Below are positions 42,716 through 51,507 of a DNA stretch of 64,000 nucleotides, piece after piece. Every line of letters begins with the position of its first letter. Position 1 is the first letter of the stretch. Below the pieces are notes generated by a model. It was given only the letters and a program-made list of their open reading frames with translations, did not search any database and was not told where the DNA came from. This stretch comes from Candidatus Gastranaerophilales bacterium. GTDB lineage: Bacteria > Cyanobacteriota > Vampirovibrionia > Gastranaerophilales > Gastranaerophilaceae. The DNA is taken from the NCBI GenBank assembly GCA_944323035.1, contig CALUQY010000008.1, forward strand, positions 1 to 64,000, read 5' to 3'. The translations under genes were made by a program, and so were the position numbers.

Positions 42716-43036
42716 ATGGAAAATGATTGTATCTTTTGTAAAATTATCAACGGTGAATTTAACACGGAATTTTTACTTGAAAATGACTACATTGTCGTGT
42801 TCAAAGATATTAATCCTAAAGCAAAGCACCATTTGCTTGTAGTCCCCAAGGTTCACGTTGAGTCTTTAAACGAACTTGAAGATGAAAAGTTAATGGCAGA
42901 ACTACTCAAAGGTGTAAAAGCCGTTACAAAAAAATTAGGTATTAAATCTTACAGAGTACAAATTAACACGGGGAAAGCTGAAGGTCAGGAAGTTTTCCAT
43001 TTACACATCCATGTGTTATCAAACACTAACGGTTAG
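42716..43036 (+). CDS. HIT-family nucleotide hydrolase/transferase
   Basis: 106 residues, one complete HIT domain. The N-terminal CIFCKIINGEF and the catalytic triad HLHIHV near the C terminus are diagnostic for the Hint branch (adenosine phosphoramidase). TAAGGAG precedes the ATG. After the stop, short AGGTTAA/TTAATAAG repeats fill the gap to speE. Confidence 0.92.
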   Translation: MENDCIFCKIINGEFNTEFLLENDYIVVFKDINPKAKHHLLVVPKVHVESLNELEDEKLMAELLKGVKAVTKKLGIKSYRVQINTGKAEGQEVFHLHIHVLSNTNG

Positions 43037-43150
43037 AAGGTTAAAAGGTTAATAAGTTCAACAGTTAATAAGGGTTATAACCGAATTGATAAAATATCTT
43101 TCATAACCTCTTACTCATATACTAACAATTGAATGAAAGGAACATTAATA

Positions 43151-43993
43151 ATGAGCGAAAAATTTTATAAAGAAATAACACCGGGTGGTTTCGGAATTGC
43201 AATCAAGAAAAAAGAAGTACTTTTTGAAGGCCAATCCGACTTTCAAAAGGTAGAAGTTTTTGAATCAGACAGCGAACTGGGCAGAGTTTTAACGCTGGAT
43301 GATTTAATGATGACAACAGAAGGTGACGAATGGCACTATCACGAGATGATTGCACATATTCCGATGATGAACCACAAATGCCCTAAAACCGTTCTGGTAA
43401 TCGGCGGCGGCGACGGCGGAACTGTTAGAGAAGTTTTGAAACACGATACTGTTGAAAAAGTTGTCCTTTGCGAAATCGATGGAATGGTTATTGACGCTTG
43501 CAAAAAATACCTTCCGACAATTGCCTGCGAACTAGACAATCCTAAATGCGAAATCCTTGTTGAAGATGCGATTGAATACATCAAAGATAAGAAAAATATG
43601 TTTGACATTGTCTTGATTGACTCAACCGACCCTATGGGCCCGGGAGAAGGCTTATTCACGGAAGAATTCTATACTAACGTTAAAGAGTCGTTAAAAGAAG
43701 GCGGAATTGTTGCTGCACAATCAGAATCACCTGTCGTTAACAAAAAAGAAATCAAAAAAATGTACGACCTGCTGAAAAAAGTATTCCCTATTGTGTCAAC
43801 CTATACCTCAAACATTCCGACTTACCCTGGCGGCTACTGGGCATGGGCGTATTGCTCAGAAACAGTTAAACCTTTATCATACATTGATGAAGAACGCTGC
43901 GAAAAAATTACAAAAACCTGCAAAATTTACAACAAGGACTACCACCTTGCACGTTTTGCACTGCCTAACTATTTGAAAGAGTTGACTGAGTAA
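43151..43993 (+). CDS. speE: Spermidine synthase
   Basis: 280 residues from the ATG at 43151 with AAAGGAAC upstream. It transfers aminopropyl from decarboxylated SAM to putrescine. WHYHEMIAHIPMMNH, the nucleotide loop LVIGGGDGGTVREVLKH, catalytic LIDSTDPMGPGEGLFT and the C-terminal YPGGYWAWAYCS are all present. It is followed after 58 bases by the site-2 protease gene. Confidence 0.95.
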   Translation: MSEKFYKEITPGGFGIAIKKKEVLFEGQSDFQKVEVFESDSELGRVLTLDDLMMTTEGDEWHYHEMIAHIPMMNHKCPKTVLVIGGGDGGTVREVLKHDTVEKVVLCEIDGMVIDACKKYLPTIACELDNPKCEILVEDAIEYIKDKKNMFDIVLIDSTDPMGPGEGLFTEEFYTNVKESLKEGGIVAAQSESPVVNKKEIKKMYDLLKKVFPIVSTYTSNIPTYPGGYWAWAYCSETVKPLSYIDEERCEKITKTCKIYNKDYHLARFALPNYLKELTE

Positions 43994-44051
43994 ACAGCCA
44001 TACCGGGATAATGGCAAGACGTAACAGATAAAGCATTTAGGGAGCAATTTC

Positions 44052-46115
44052 ATGTCATTTATTATTGCGATAATAGTTTTAAGCATATTAAAGTTAACAT
44101 TTACTATCGGGCGGTTTATCGCGGCAAAACGCCTTAAACTTCCTGTAGAAAAATTTGTTATCGGTATAGACTGGGGCAAACCGGTTTTCGCAAAGAAATT
44201 TAATGACACCGAACTTGTAATCTATCCGGTTTTCTGGGGCGGATATCTTGAATACAATAAGAATTTTGATCCAGAGGTAAAATGTTCAAACCGGCAAAAA
44301 GCATTTCTGACATTCTCATCTCTTTTGATGATCACAATTTCAATGCTCTTAATCGGCTTGATTTACATAAACTTTATCCCGTCAGGTAAATACGAAACAT
44401 TTGTAAAATCGGCCCCGCAGGAATCACTATTCAAGACCGGCGATAAGATACTAAATGTTAACGGTACAAATATAACGGGGGCTAATACCTTTAAGACTGT
44501 TATTAATAAAAACGATACCCTGATTACGGAATTAGGAATTACAAAAGGTATAAAGCCGGTTGTTCAGGTGGAACGGGAGGGACAGACTTTTAGTTTAAAG
44601 CCGGAATCTCTTGATGAATTTATATCAGGAACGACAAAATGTCAGATAAATACTATCTACACTCCTAAGTCCGAAATTTTAAAAAACCTTAAAAAGGATT
44701 TAAGTTTTAAATTTGATAAAAAAGCTCTCACAAAAAACACTTTATCAATACTGGCAATGCTTATACTGATAAGCATTCTGGTACTTGTTCACGAGGCAGG
44801 GCATTTCCTTGCTGCAAAAATGTTTAAAATTAAAGTTGAGCGTTTTGGCTTCGGACTTCCGTTCGGGCCGATACTGTGGCAAAAACAGTGCGGCGAAACA
44901 CTCATTGTAATCCACGCCTTTTTACTCGGCGGATATGTTTCGTTCCCTGATGATGATAAAGATAATAACCTGCCTAAAGATTCACCAGAAAGATTTGTTA
45001 ATAAACCAATATATCAAAGACTTGTGGTTGTATCCGCCGGCGTTTTCGCAAATGTTGTATGCGCGGTTTTTATCGTTGTATTAACAGCGCTTCTCTGGGG
45101 AAAACTTCCGACAGAAAATTATCAAACTTATATAAATTCTTTCGCACCGGAAGCAAAGGACAATATTTCATTGCTTAACTCCGGTCTTAAAGAGGGCGAT
45201 AAGGTTGTCGAAATCAACGGCAGCCCTGTTGACAGCGCTTACGCGTTCCAACTTTATGCAATAAAAAGCAGAAAATTTGACGGTCTTGTTTCTACGGACG
45301 CCATAAAAAGCACTCTTGAAAGGCTCCAAAAGCTTAACCCGAAAATTAGTGCTACAGATTTCGTGCCTGCTGGAAGAATAATAAAACTTCCAAAGGCTCA
45401 GCCGGAAGCTGCAATAAGCCTGAGTGAGGACATGCTCCGCGGCTATGAACGAATAATTGATGATAAAATTGCGCTCAACGACAGCCAGATAAAGCTTTGC
45501 AAAGCCTTGCAGGGCGAAAAAACATATAAGGCAGACGGCAATACGACCCTTGTGGATTTAGCATTTGCATTGAGCGACACCGCCTGCCCTATAAATATAA
45601 AAGTTGAACGTAACGGAAAAATTTTGGAACTGGCTCCAATTTACTCGACTGAAACAGGTGTTGTAGGAGTTAAGCTGGATAAAAAACGGGTTTTCATTGA
45701 AACGAAAAATTTAAAAACCGCAATGGTTGAAAGCTGTAATTACCTGTACAGCCAGACGAAAATGCTTTTAAAAGGTTTGTGGCAGTTATTTACTGGCAAA
45801 GTTCCGCTTGAGAATATGCACGGGGTTGTGGCAGTCGTAAAATACGGCGGGGATGTAATCCAGCAGGACGGCATCTGGCAGGGGCTGCTTTTGACGGCAT
45901 TGATTTCACTCGATCTTGCGATTGTGAATTTTCTTCCGATACCGGCACTGGACGGCGGACATGTATTATTTCTGCTGCTGGAAAAGCTTTACGGGAAACC
46001 GCTTGATGAAGATACAATAAATTCAATTGCAACCGCAGGATTTATGTTCCTGATACTTTTAATGGTAATAGTGCTTTATAACGACATAGTAGCCCTAGCC
46101 CTGCATAAGATTTAA
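44052..46115 (+). CDS. Site-2 protease (RseP-like) with a duplicated, inactive N-terminal copy
   Basis: 687 residues, about 250 more than usual. The active unit starts near residue 232: HEAGH at 247-251, GFGLPFGPILWQK, HAFLLGGYVSFPDD, PDZ segments around 385 and 540, and the second zinc motif NFLPIPALDGGH near 635. Residues 1-180 repeat the first half: FTIGRFIAAKRLKLPVEKF aligns with HEAGHFLAAKMFKIKVERF, FWGGYLEYN with LLGGYVSFP, and a PDZ-like GDKILNVNGTNITG follows. In this copy the zinc ligands are F17, T18 and R21, so it is catalytically dead. It probably cleaves membrane-bound regulators; the extra half may gate the substrate. Confidence 0.85.
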   Translation: MSFIIAIIVLSILKLTFTIGRFIAAKRLKLPVEKFVIGIDWGKPVFAKKFNDTELVIYPVFWGGYLEYNKNFDPEVKCSNRQKAFLTFSSLLMITISMLLIGLIYINFIPSGKYETFVKSAPQESLFKTGDKILNVNGTNITGANTFKTVINKNDTLITELGITKGIKPVVQVEREGQTFSLKPESLDEFISGTTKCQINTIYTPKSEILKNLKKDLSFKFDKKALTKNTLSILAMLILISILVLVHEAGHFLAAKMFKIKVERFGFGLPFGPILWQKQCGETLIVIHAFLLGGYVSFPDDDKDNNLPKDSPERFVNKPIYQRLVVVSAGVFANVVCAVFIVVLTALLWGKLPTENYQTYINSFAPEAKDNISLLNSGLKEGDKVVEINGSPVDSAYAFQLYAIKSRKFDGLVSTDAIKSTLERLQKLNPKISATDFVPAGRIIKLPKAQPEAAISLSEDMLRGYERIIDDKIALNDSQIKLCKALQGEKTYKADGNTTLVDLAFALSDTACPINIKVERNGKILELAPIYSTETGVVGVKLDKKRVFIETKNLKTAMVESCNYLYSQTKMLLKGLWQLFTGKVPLENMHGVVAVVKYGGDVIQQDGIWQGLLLTALISLDLAIVNFLPIPALDGGHVLFLLLEKLYGKPLDEDTINSIATAGFMFLILLMVIVLYNDIVALALHKI

Positions 46116-46148
46116 AGAAGAGGAGCTTTAAAAGCAAGCTCCTCTTCT
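46116..46148. terminator. Strong hairpin between convergent genes
   Basis: A perfect 13-pair stem AGAAGAGGAGCTT/AAGCTCCTCTTCT with a seven-base loop, after the protease stop. The T runs are weak. Confidence 0.65.
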
Positions 46149-46154
46149 CACGTA

Positions 46155-46193
46155 TTAATCACGTTTTACACATCTTTCTGCCATTGTGAACGC
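46155..46193 (-). pseudogene. Deletion scar of a prepilin gene (AFTMAE joined to RCVKRD)
   Basis: On the minus strand the frame leaving R1 copy C reads AFTMAE-RCVKRD-stop. AFTMAE is the start of the pilin core (compare AFTMAEILLS in gene 1) and RCVKR is the exact C-terminal end of gene 1. About 300 codons between them are missing while the frame is kept. There is no leader ATG or long G tract upstream, only GGGGCCGGCTGAGCCGG next to carB. This is a dead copy and proves that more prepilin loci of this type existed. 46194-46419 otherwise holds only R1. Confidence 0.75.
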
Positions 46194-46202
46194 TACACAC
46201 CT

Positions 46203-46352
46203 TGTCATTGCGAGCGAGCGGATGCACAAAGTGAAAACCAAGCTTTTCGCGGTGCCGTTTTTCGCGAGTCGAACAAGACGGTTTCGGGATCTGTCCGGCG
46301 TCACCGGTAGTTCGCGACATGGGATAGATCCTTAATCAAGTTCAGGATGACA
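46203..46352. repeat. R1 repeat element, copy C
   Basis: TGTCATTGCGAGCGAGCGG to TCAGGATGACA, with the shared CGCGAGTCGA.CAAGAC and CTGTCCGGCG segments, in the same orientation and frame as copies A and B. On the carB side it is followed by GAGCACGCATTC and CCGGCTCAGCCGGCCCC, as in locus A but with only four C. Confidence 0.85.
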
Positions 46353-46419
46353 TTAAATTTTTACGTTATCCGTGAGCACGCATTCACTTTGTAGAACCGG
46401 CTCAGCCGGCCCCTTGATT

Positions 46420-49400
46420 TTAAACACAAACTTTTGATTTTTTATATTCAGAAATACCTTCATAAGTCATTTCCGGGTGCTGAATATGGTATTTCATAGC
46501 TTTCAGGTAAGCCCGGGCAGTATCGACCGAAGTAAAACACGGAGTTGAATACATTTCCGCAATAGTTCGTATCAAAAATCCACGGTTTTCAGAGCCGATA
46601 CGGGCAGAATTGCCATTGGTCGTCGGAGTATTAATAACAAAACACAATTGACCTTTCTTCATATGCGCCTGCATTTTTTCAATATCAAAATTCGCAATTT
46701 CTTTTGACTGAATACCTTTTGATTTAAGATATTTATGCGTTCCGGTTGTAGCAACAATACGGAAGCCGAGTTCGGCGAAACCTGCTGCAATATCTTCACA
46801 ACCGGTTTTTGTATGATCGTTCAGCGAAAGCATAACATCTCCGCGGCGTTCAGGGAACGAGTAGCCGGCGGCCAGGAAACCTTTTACCAGAGCTTTTTCA
46901 TAAACCCTATCTACGCCCAGAACTTCACCGGTTGACTTCATTTCAGGCGCGAGGGCCGGGTCAATACGGTTAAGTTTCTGGAACGAGAACACCGGAACCT
47001 TAACGCAGACTAAATCCGTTGTCGGGGCAAGTCCTGTTCCGTAGCCCTGTTCTTTTAACGTTTTTCCAAGCGCAGCGTTAACTCCAATTTCAATCATCGG
47101 GATACCGGTTACTTTGCTCATAATCGGCATAGTACGTGACGCACGCGGATTAACCTCAATAACGTATGCAATATCGTCTTTAAGAACAAACTGAATATTC
47201 ATAACGCCTTTAATTTTAAGGGCTTTTGCAAGTTTTTCGGTGTGTTCGATGAGTTTTTGAATAACTTCCGGCTTAACTTTTTGTGTCGGATAAATCGCCA
47301 TACTGTCACCGGAGTGAATTCCGGCACGCTCAATGTGCTCTGTTATCCCCGGAATCAGAATATCTTCACCGTCAGATATTGCATCAAGTTCCACTTCTTT
47401 GCCTTCAATGTACTGGTCAATAAGAACCGGATGTTCATCAGAAAATTTCAGCGCAGAGTTGAAATATGTCAGAAGTTCTTCTTCATTGTAAACGACCTGC
47501 ATGCCGCGCCCGCCGATTACGTAAGACGGACGAACAAGAAGCGGAAAGCCCAGTTCTTTGTATGCTTCAATAGCTTCTTCCTGTTTCCTGACGGCGCGCC
47601 CCTGCGGCTGCGGGATGCCCAGTTCTTTCAGAAGCGCTTCAAACTGTTTTCTGTCCTCGGCTTTTCTGATTGCATCAATTGAAGTACCGAGAATATTCAC
47701 GCCGCGCTCGTAGAGTTTATCCGCAAGATTAATAGCGGTTTGCCCGCCAAATTGAACCATTACGCCTTTCGGTTTTTCTTCATCAATGATATTCATAATA
47801 TTTTCGATATTCATCGGTTCAAAATAAAGCTTATCAGCGACATCAAAGTCAGTTGAGAGCGTTTCAGGGTTTGAATTTACAATAAGCGATTGATAACCGT
47901 TGTTTCTGACGCTCCAGGCTGCATGAACCGAACAGTAGTCAAATTCTATCCCCTGTCCTATTCTGATAGGGCCGGAGCCAAGAATAAGAATACTTTCTTT
48001 AGAATTATCCACTGTATTTTCGTCAAATTCGTTGTAAGTTGAGTAATAATATGGTGTATATGCTTTAAATTCCGCAGCACAGGTATCAACGATTTTAAAA
48101 GCGGCTTTGACGCCGGTTTCTTTTTTAAGAGCTTCTATATCTGCGAGTCTGTGACGCGTGAATACGGCAATTTCAGTATCAAGGAAACCCTTTTCTTTGG
48201 CTTCAAGATAGAGTTCCGGCGTAAGATTTTTTTCTTTCAGTCGTTGTTCAAAATCAACAAGATTTTTAATTTTGTTGATAAACCACTTGTCAATTTTTGT
48301 GATGTGATTGATTTCGTCAACGGAAATTCTACGAGTCAGAGCTTCTGCCACACGGAAAATTCGCCTGTCATCCTGAACGGAAAGAAGCGCTTTCAATTCT
48401 TCATCGCTAAAAGCCGTGTATTGACGGCGCACAAGACCTGTATTTTTATCTTCAATTGAGGTAATAGCTTTTTTGAAAGAACTTTCAAAGGTTCTACCGA
48501 TAGCCATAACCTCGCCGGTTGCCTTCATTTTGGTACCTAAAAGCCTGTCGCCCTGATCAAATTTATCAAACGGCCATTTTGGAATTTTTGTAACAACATA
48601 ATCCAGCGCAGGTTCAAATGCGGCAACTGTTTTATGTGTAATTGAGTTTGGAATTTCATGCAGGTGGTATCCTATAGCGATTTTTGTCGTAACTTTTGCA
48701 ATCGGATAGCCGGTTGCTTTTGAGGCAAGAGCGGAAGAACGGCTTACACGCGGGTTAACTTCAATTACGTAATACTGGTTGCTTGCCGTATCCAGAGCAT
48801 ATTGAACATTACAGCCGCCTTCAATTTTTAGTGCGCGTATAATTTTTAAAGCAGAGCTTCTGAGCATCTGATATTCTTTATTTGTAAGCGTTTGGGAAGG
48901 TGCAACGACAAAGCTGTCGCCTGTGTGAATTCCTATAGGGTCAATATTTTCCATATTACAAATTGCAATTGCAGTATCGTTAGCATCGCGCATAACCTCG
49001 TATTCAACTTCCTTAAAGCCGGCAATGCTGCGCTCTACCAGAATTTGAGAAATCGGGCTTCTAAGAAGTCCGCTGTGGACAATTTCTTCAAATTCCTGCT
49101 GGTTAGAAGCGATACCGCCGCCGGAGCCGCCGAGGGTAAAGGCCGGACGAATAATCAACGGGAAGCCGATTTTATCCGCGAATTTCTGTGCATCCTCAAG
49201 GTTAGAAACCGTAATACTTTCAGGAATAGGCTCGCCGATTTCAATCATTAATTCTTTAAAAAGTTCTCTGTCTTCAGCCTTTTGAATTGACTCAATCGTA
49301 GTCCCGAGGAGTTTAACCCCGTATTTATCCAAAATCCCAGCATTATGAAGTTCAACAGCAAGGTTCAGCCCCGTCTGGCCGCCAAGCCCTGCCAGAAGCC

Positions 49401-49653
49401 CGTCCGGACGTTCACGGTTTATAATATAATCAAAGGCTTCAATCGTTAAAGGTTCAATATAGACCTTATCAGCGATATTTTCATCCGTCATAATTGTTGC
49501 GGGGTTGGAATTTACAAGAACAACCTGAATTCCTTCTTCTCTAAGCGCCCTGCATGCCTGCACACCCGCATAGTCAAATTCAGCAGCCTGACCGATTACG
49601 ATAGGGCCGGAACCTATTACTAAAACTTTTTTAATATCATTATTTTTTGGCAT
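46420..49653 (-). CDS. carB: Carbamoyl-phosphate synthase, large subunit
   Basis: 1077 residues, two homologous ATP-grasp halves (SGPIVIGQAAEFDYAG and SGPIRIGQGIEFDYCSVH begin the two preATP-grasp folds). ATP-grasp loops include RPAFTLGGSGGGIA and RPSYVIGGRGMQVV. The C-terminal allosteric MGS domain (from about residue 940) is kept, so ornithine/UMP control is possible. It makes carbamoyl phosphate from bicarbonate, ammonia and 2 ATP. Last gene of the pyr operon; it overlaps carA by 14 bases and has GGGGG before the ATG. Confidence 0.97.
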   Translation of the reverse strand: MPKNNDIKKVLVIGSGPIVIGQAAEFDYAGVQACRALREEGIQVVLVNSNPATIMTDENIADKVYIEPLTIEAFDYIINRERPDGLLAGLGGQTGLNLAVELHNAGILDKYGVKLLGTTIESIQKAEDRELFKELMIEIGEPIPESITVSNLEDAQKFADKIGFPLIIRPAFTLGGSGGGIASNQQEFEEIVHSGLLRSPISQILVERSIAGFKEVEYEVMRDANDTAIAICNMENIDPIGIHTGDSFVVAPSQTLTNKEYQMLRSSALKIIRALKIEGGCNVQYALDTASNQYYVIEVNPRVSRSSALASKATGYPIAKVTTKIAIGYHLHEIPNSITHKTVAAFEPALDYVVTKIPKWPFDKFDQGDRLLGTKMKATGEVMAIGRTFESSFKKAITSIEDKNTGLVRRQYTAFSDEELKALLSVQDDRRIFRVAEALTRRISVDEINHITKIDKWFINKIKNLVDFEQRLKEKNLTPELYLEAKEKGFLDTEIAVFTRHRLADIEALKKETGVKAAFKIVDTCAAEFKAYTPYYYSTYNEFDENTVDNSKESILILGSGPIRIGQGIEFDYCSVHAAWSVRNNGYQSLIVNSNPETLSTDFDVADKLYFEPMNIENIMNIIDEEKPKGVMVQFGGQTAINLADKLYERGVNILGTSIDAIRKAEDRKQFEALLKELGIPQPQGRAVRKQEEAIEAYKELGFPLLVRPSYVIGGRGMQVVYNEEELLTYFNSALKFSDEHPVLIDQYIEGKEVELDAISDGEDILIPGITEHIERAGIHSGDSMAIYPTQKVKPEVIQKLIEHTEKLAKALKIKGVMNIQFVLKDDIAYVIEVNPRASRTMPIMSKVTGIPMIEIGVNAALGKTLKEQGYGTGLAPTTDLVCVKVPVFSFQKLNRIDPALAPEMKSTGEVLGVDRVYEKALVKGFLAAGYSFPERRGDVMLSLNDHTKTGCEDIAAGFAELGFRIVATTGTHKYLKSKGIQSKEIANFDIEKMQAHMKKGQLCFVINTPTTNGNSARIGSENRGFLIRTIAEMYSTPCFTSVDTARAYLKAMKYHIQHPEMTYEGISEYKKSKVCV

Positions 49654-50770
49654 TTTTGCCCCCTATTTTTTTGATTAATCCGAAAAATTTCTTATCCTGC
49701 CTGTCCTGCTTAATCTGCGCAACCCACTCATCAAAAATTTCGCACGCATCATACGGCCCCGGAGAAGCTTCAGGGTGAAATTGAACCGCTTCTATTTGAA
49801 GTTCAGGACAGATAAACCCTTCCAGTGTGCCGTCATTGAGGTTTACATAAGTTGCGCTTGCATTAGCCGGCAAAGTGTCAACGTCAACCGCGTAACCGTG
49901 GTTTTGGGAAGTCATCATGACTTTGTTGGTTAATCTATTAATAACAGGGTGATTTCCGCCCCTGTGTCCGTATTTAAGTTTATAAGTTTTTGCACCGAGC
50001 GCAATGGATAAAATCTGGTAGCCAAGACAAATTCCGTATAACGGGATTTTCCCTATTAATTCCTTCACTGTTTGAATTGTTTTAACAGCATCCGCCGGAT
50101 CTCCGGGGCCGTTTGAAATAAGTACCGCATTGAATTTTTCTTTTAAAATTTCTTTTGCACTCACATCAGCCGGATAAACAGTCAGCGTACAGCCCTGTTT
50201 AATCAGGTTGTCAAGAATACTCTTCTTAATCCCGCAATCAATTACAGCGATTTTAATCTTTTTATTTTTAGCTTTGCTTTTGATAATTTCTTTTGATTTA
50301 CGCGAAACAATCTGCGCAATATCTTTATCCATAGAATAGTTTTTCAACTCATTGCGGTGTTCGTCCGTAATTTCGCCGGAGGTTATAAGACAGTTCATTG
50401 CACCGGTTTCGCGGATAATTGTTGTAAGCTTTCTGGTATCAACGCCCGAGATTGCAACGACTTTCTTTTGTTTAAGGTACTCATTAAGCTTAATTGAGGA
50501 AAGATAGTGGCTTTCCTTCTCGCAGTAATTTTTAATAACAAAGCCTGTTGCGTGAACCTTAGAGCTTTCGAAGTCATCCTTATTAATCCCGTAATTACCG
50601 ATTTCAGGATAAGTCATAACAATTACCTGCTCTGCATAAGAAGGATCAGTCAGGATTTCCTGATAGCCGGTCATAGAGGTGTTGAAACAGATTTCACCAA
50701 ACGCTGTTCCCTCGTAACCGATTGATTTACCCTCAAAAATTTCGCCGTTATCTAATAATAATTTCGCCAT
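49640..50770 (-). CDS. carA: Carbamoyl-phosphate synthase, small (glutaminase) subunit
   Basis: 376 residues. The N-terminal half begins LLDNGEIFEGKSIGYEG with FNTSMTGYQEILTDPSY. The class I glutaminase carries the nucleophile in YGICLGYQIL and the His/Glu pair in QFHPEASPGPYDACEIF. It channels ammonia to CarB. Its start overlaps the pyrF stop by one base. Confidence 0.97.
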   Translation of the reverse strand: MAKLLLDNGEIFEGKSIGYEGTAFGEICFNTSMTGYQEILTDPSYAEQVIVMTYPEIGNYGINKDDFESSKVHATGFVIKNYCEKESHYLSSIKLNEYLKQKKVVAISGVDTRKLTTIIRETGAMNCLITSGEITDEHRNELKNYSMDKDIAQIVSRKSKEIIKSKAKNKKIKIAVIDCGIKKSILDNLIKQGCTLTVYPADVSAKEILKEKFNAVLISNGPGDPADAVKTIQTVKELIGKIPLYGICLGYQILSIALGAKTYKLKYGHRGGNHPVINRLTNKVMMTSQNHGYAVDVDTLPANASATYVNLNDGTLEGFICPELQIEAVQFHPEASPGPYDACEIFDEWVAQIKQDRQDKKFFGLIKKIGGKNAKK

Positions 50771-51507
50771 TATAATACACTTTCTATTTCTTCATAAATT
50801 TTCTGCATAGCTTCGACCCTGTTTTCAGCAGCAGTTACCGCACGGCCAATGACCAGATAATCCGCCCCTTCTTTTACCGCAAAAGCAGGTGTTGCAAGGC
50901 GTTTTTGATCGCCCTTCACAGACCACTCAGGACGAATTCCCGGACAGAGAACCTTAAAATCAGCCCCGCAGGCTTCTTTTATCCTTCCTGCCTCAAAAAC
51001 AGATGCAACAACACCGGTTAGTCCGCTGTCTTTTGCAAGTTTTGCCAGAGTTTCAACATATTGAAGCGAACTTTGATTAATTTTCAATTCGTTTGCCAGA
51101 ATTTCGTCACTAATACTTGTCAAAACCGTAACCGCCAGAATTGTCGGTTCTTTCATCCCGAGTTTTTTTGCGGTTTCGCGCGCACCCAACGCAGATTGCT
51201 TCATCATTTCGCTTCCGCCAAGCGCGTGAAGATTGTAAAAAGTCGCGCCGGATTTTATAATATTTTCCGATGCTTTTTTAACAGTATTCGGAATATCCAG
51301 CAGCTTAACATCAAAGAAAAATTCCGCGCCGATTTCCTTCATAAACTCAAAGACCTCACCGCCGTTTGCGGTATAAAATTGCAACCCGACTTTGAAAACG
51401 CCTACATAATCTTTCAATTCACGGATTAAAGCCTTTGCCTCTTCAACCGTATCAACATCAAGAGCAAGAACTATTTTTTCTTTAATCTTAGGATTTATTT
51501 TAAACAT
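50770..51507 (-). CDS. pyrF: Orotidine 5'-phosphate decarboxylase
   Basis: 245 residues, the type I TIM-barrel length. LALDVDTVEEA, the catalytic FDVKLLDIPNTV (Asp-x-Lys-x-x-Asp), CPGIRPEW and DYLVIGRAVTAA. It converts OMP to UMP, the last step of the pathway. It overlaps pyrC by eight bases, with AGAAAGG ahead of the ATG. Confidence 0.96.
   Translation of the reverse strand: MFKINPKIKEKIVLALDVDTVEEAKALIRELKDYVGVFKVGLQFYTANGGEVFEFMKEIGAEFFFDVKLLDIPNTVKKASENIIKSGATFYNLHALGGSEMMKQSALGARETAKKLGMKEPTILAVTVLTSISDEILANELKINQSSLQYVETLAKLAKDSGLTGVVASVFEAGRIKEACGADFKVLCPGIRPEWSVKGDQKRLATPAFAVKEGADYLVIGRAVTAAENRVEAMQKIYEEIESVL

Noticed and set aside
46116-46419. A gene between the site-2 protease and carB
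   Set aside because: Only a hairpin, the 39-base prepilin scar and R1 copy C are present.
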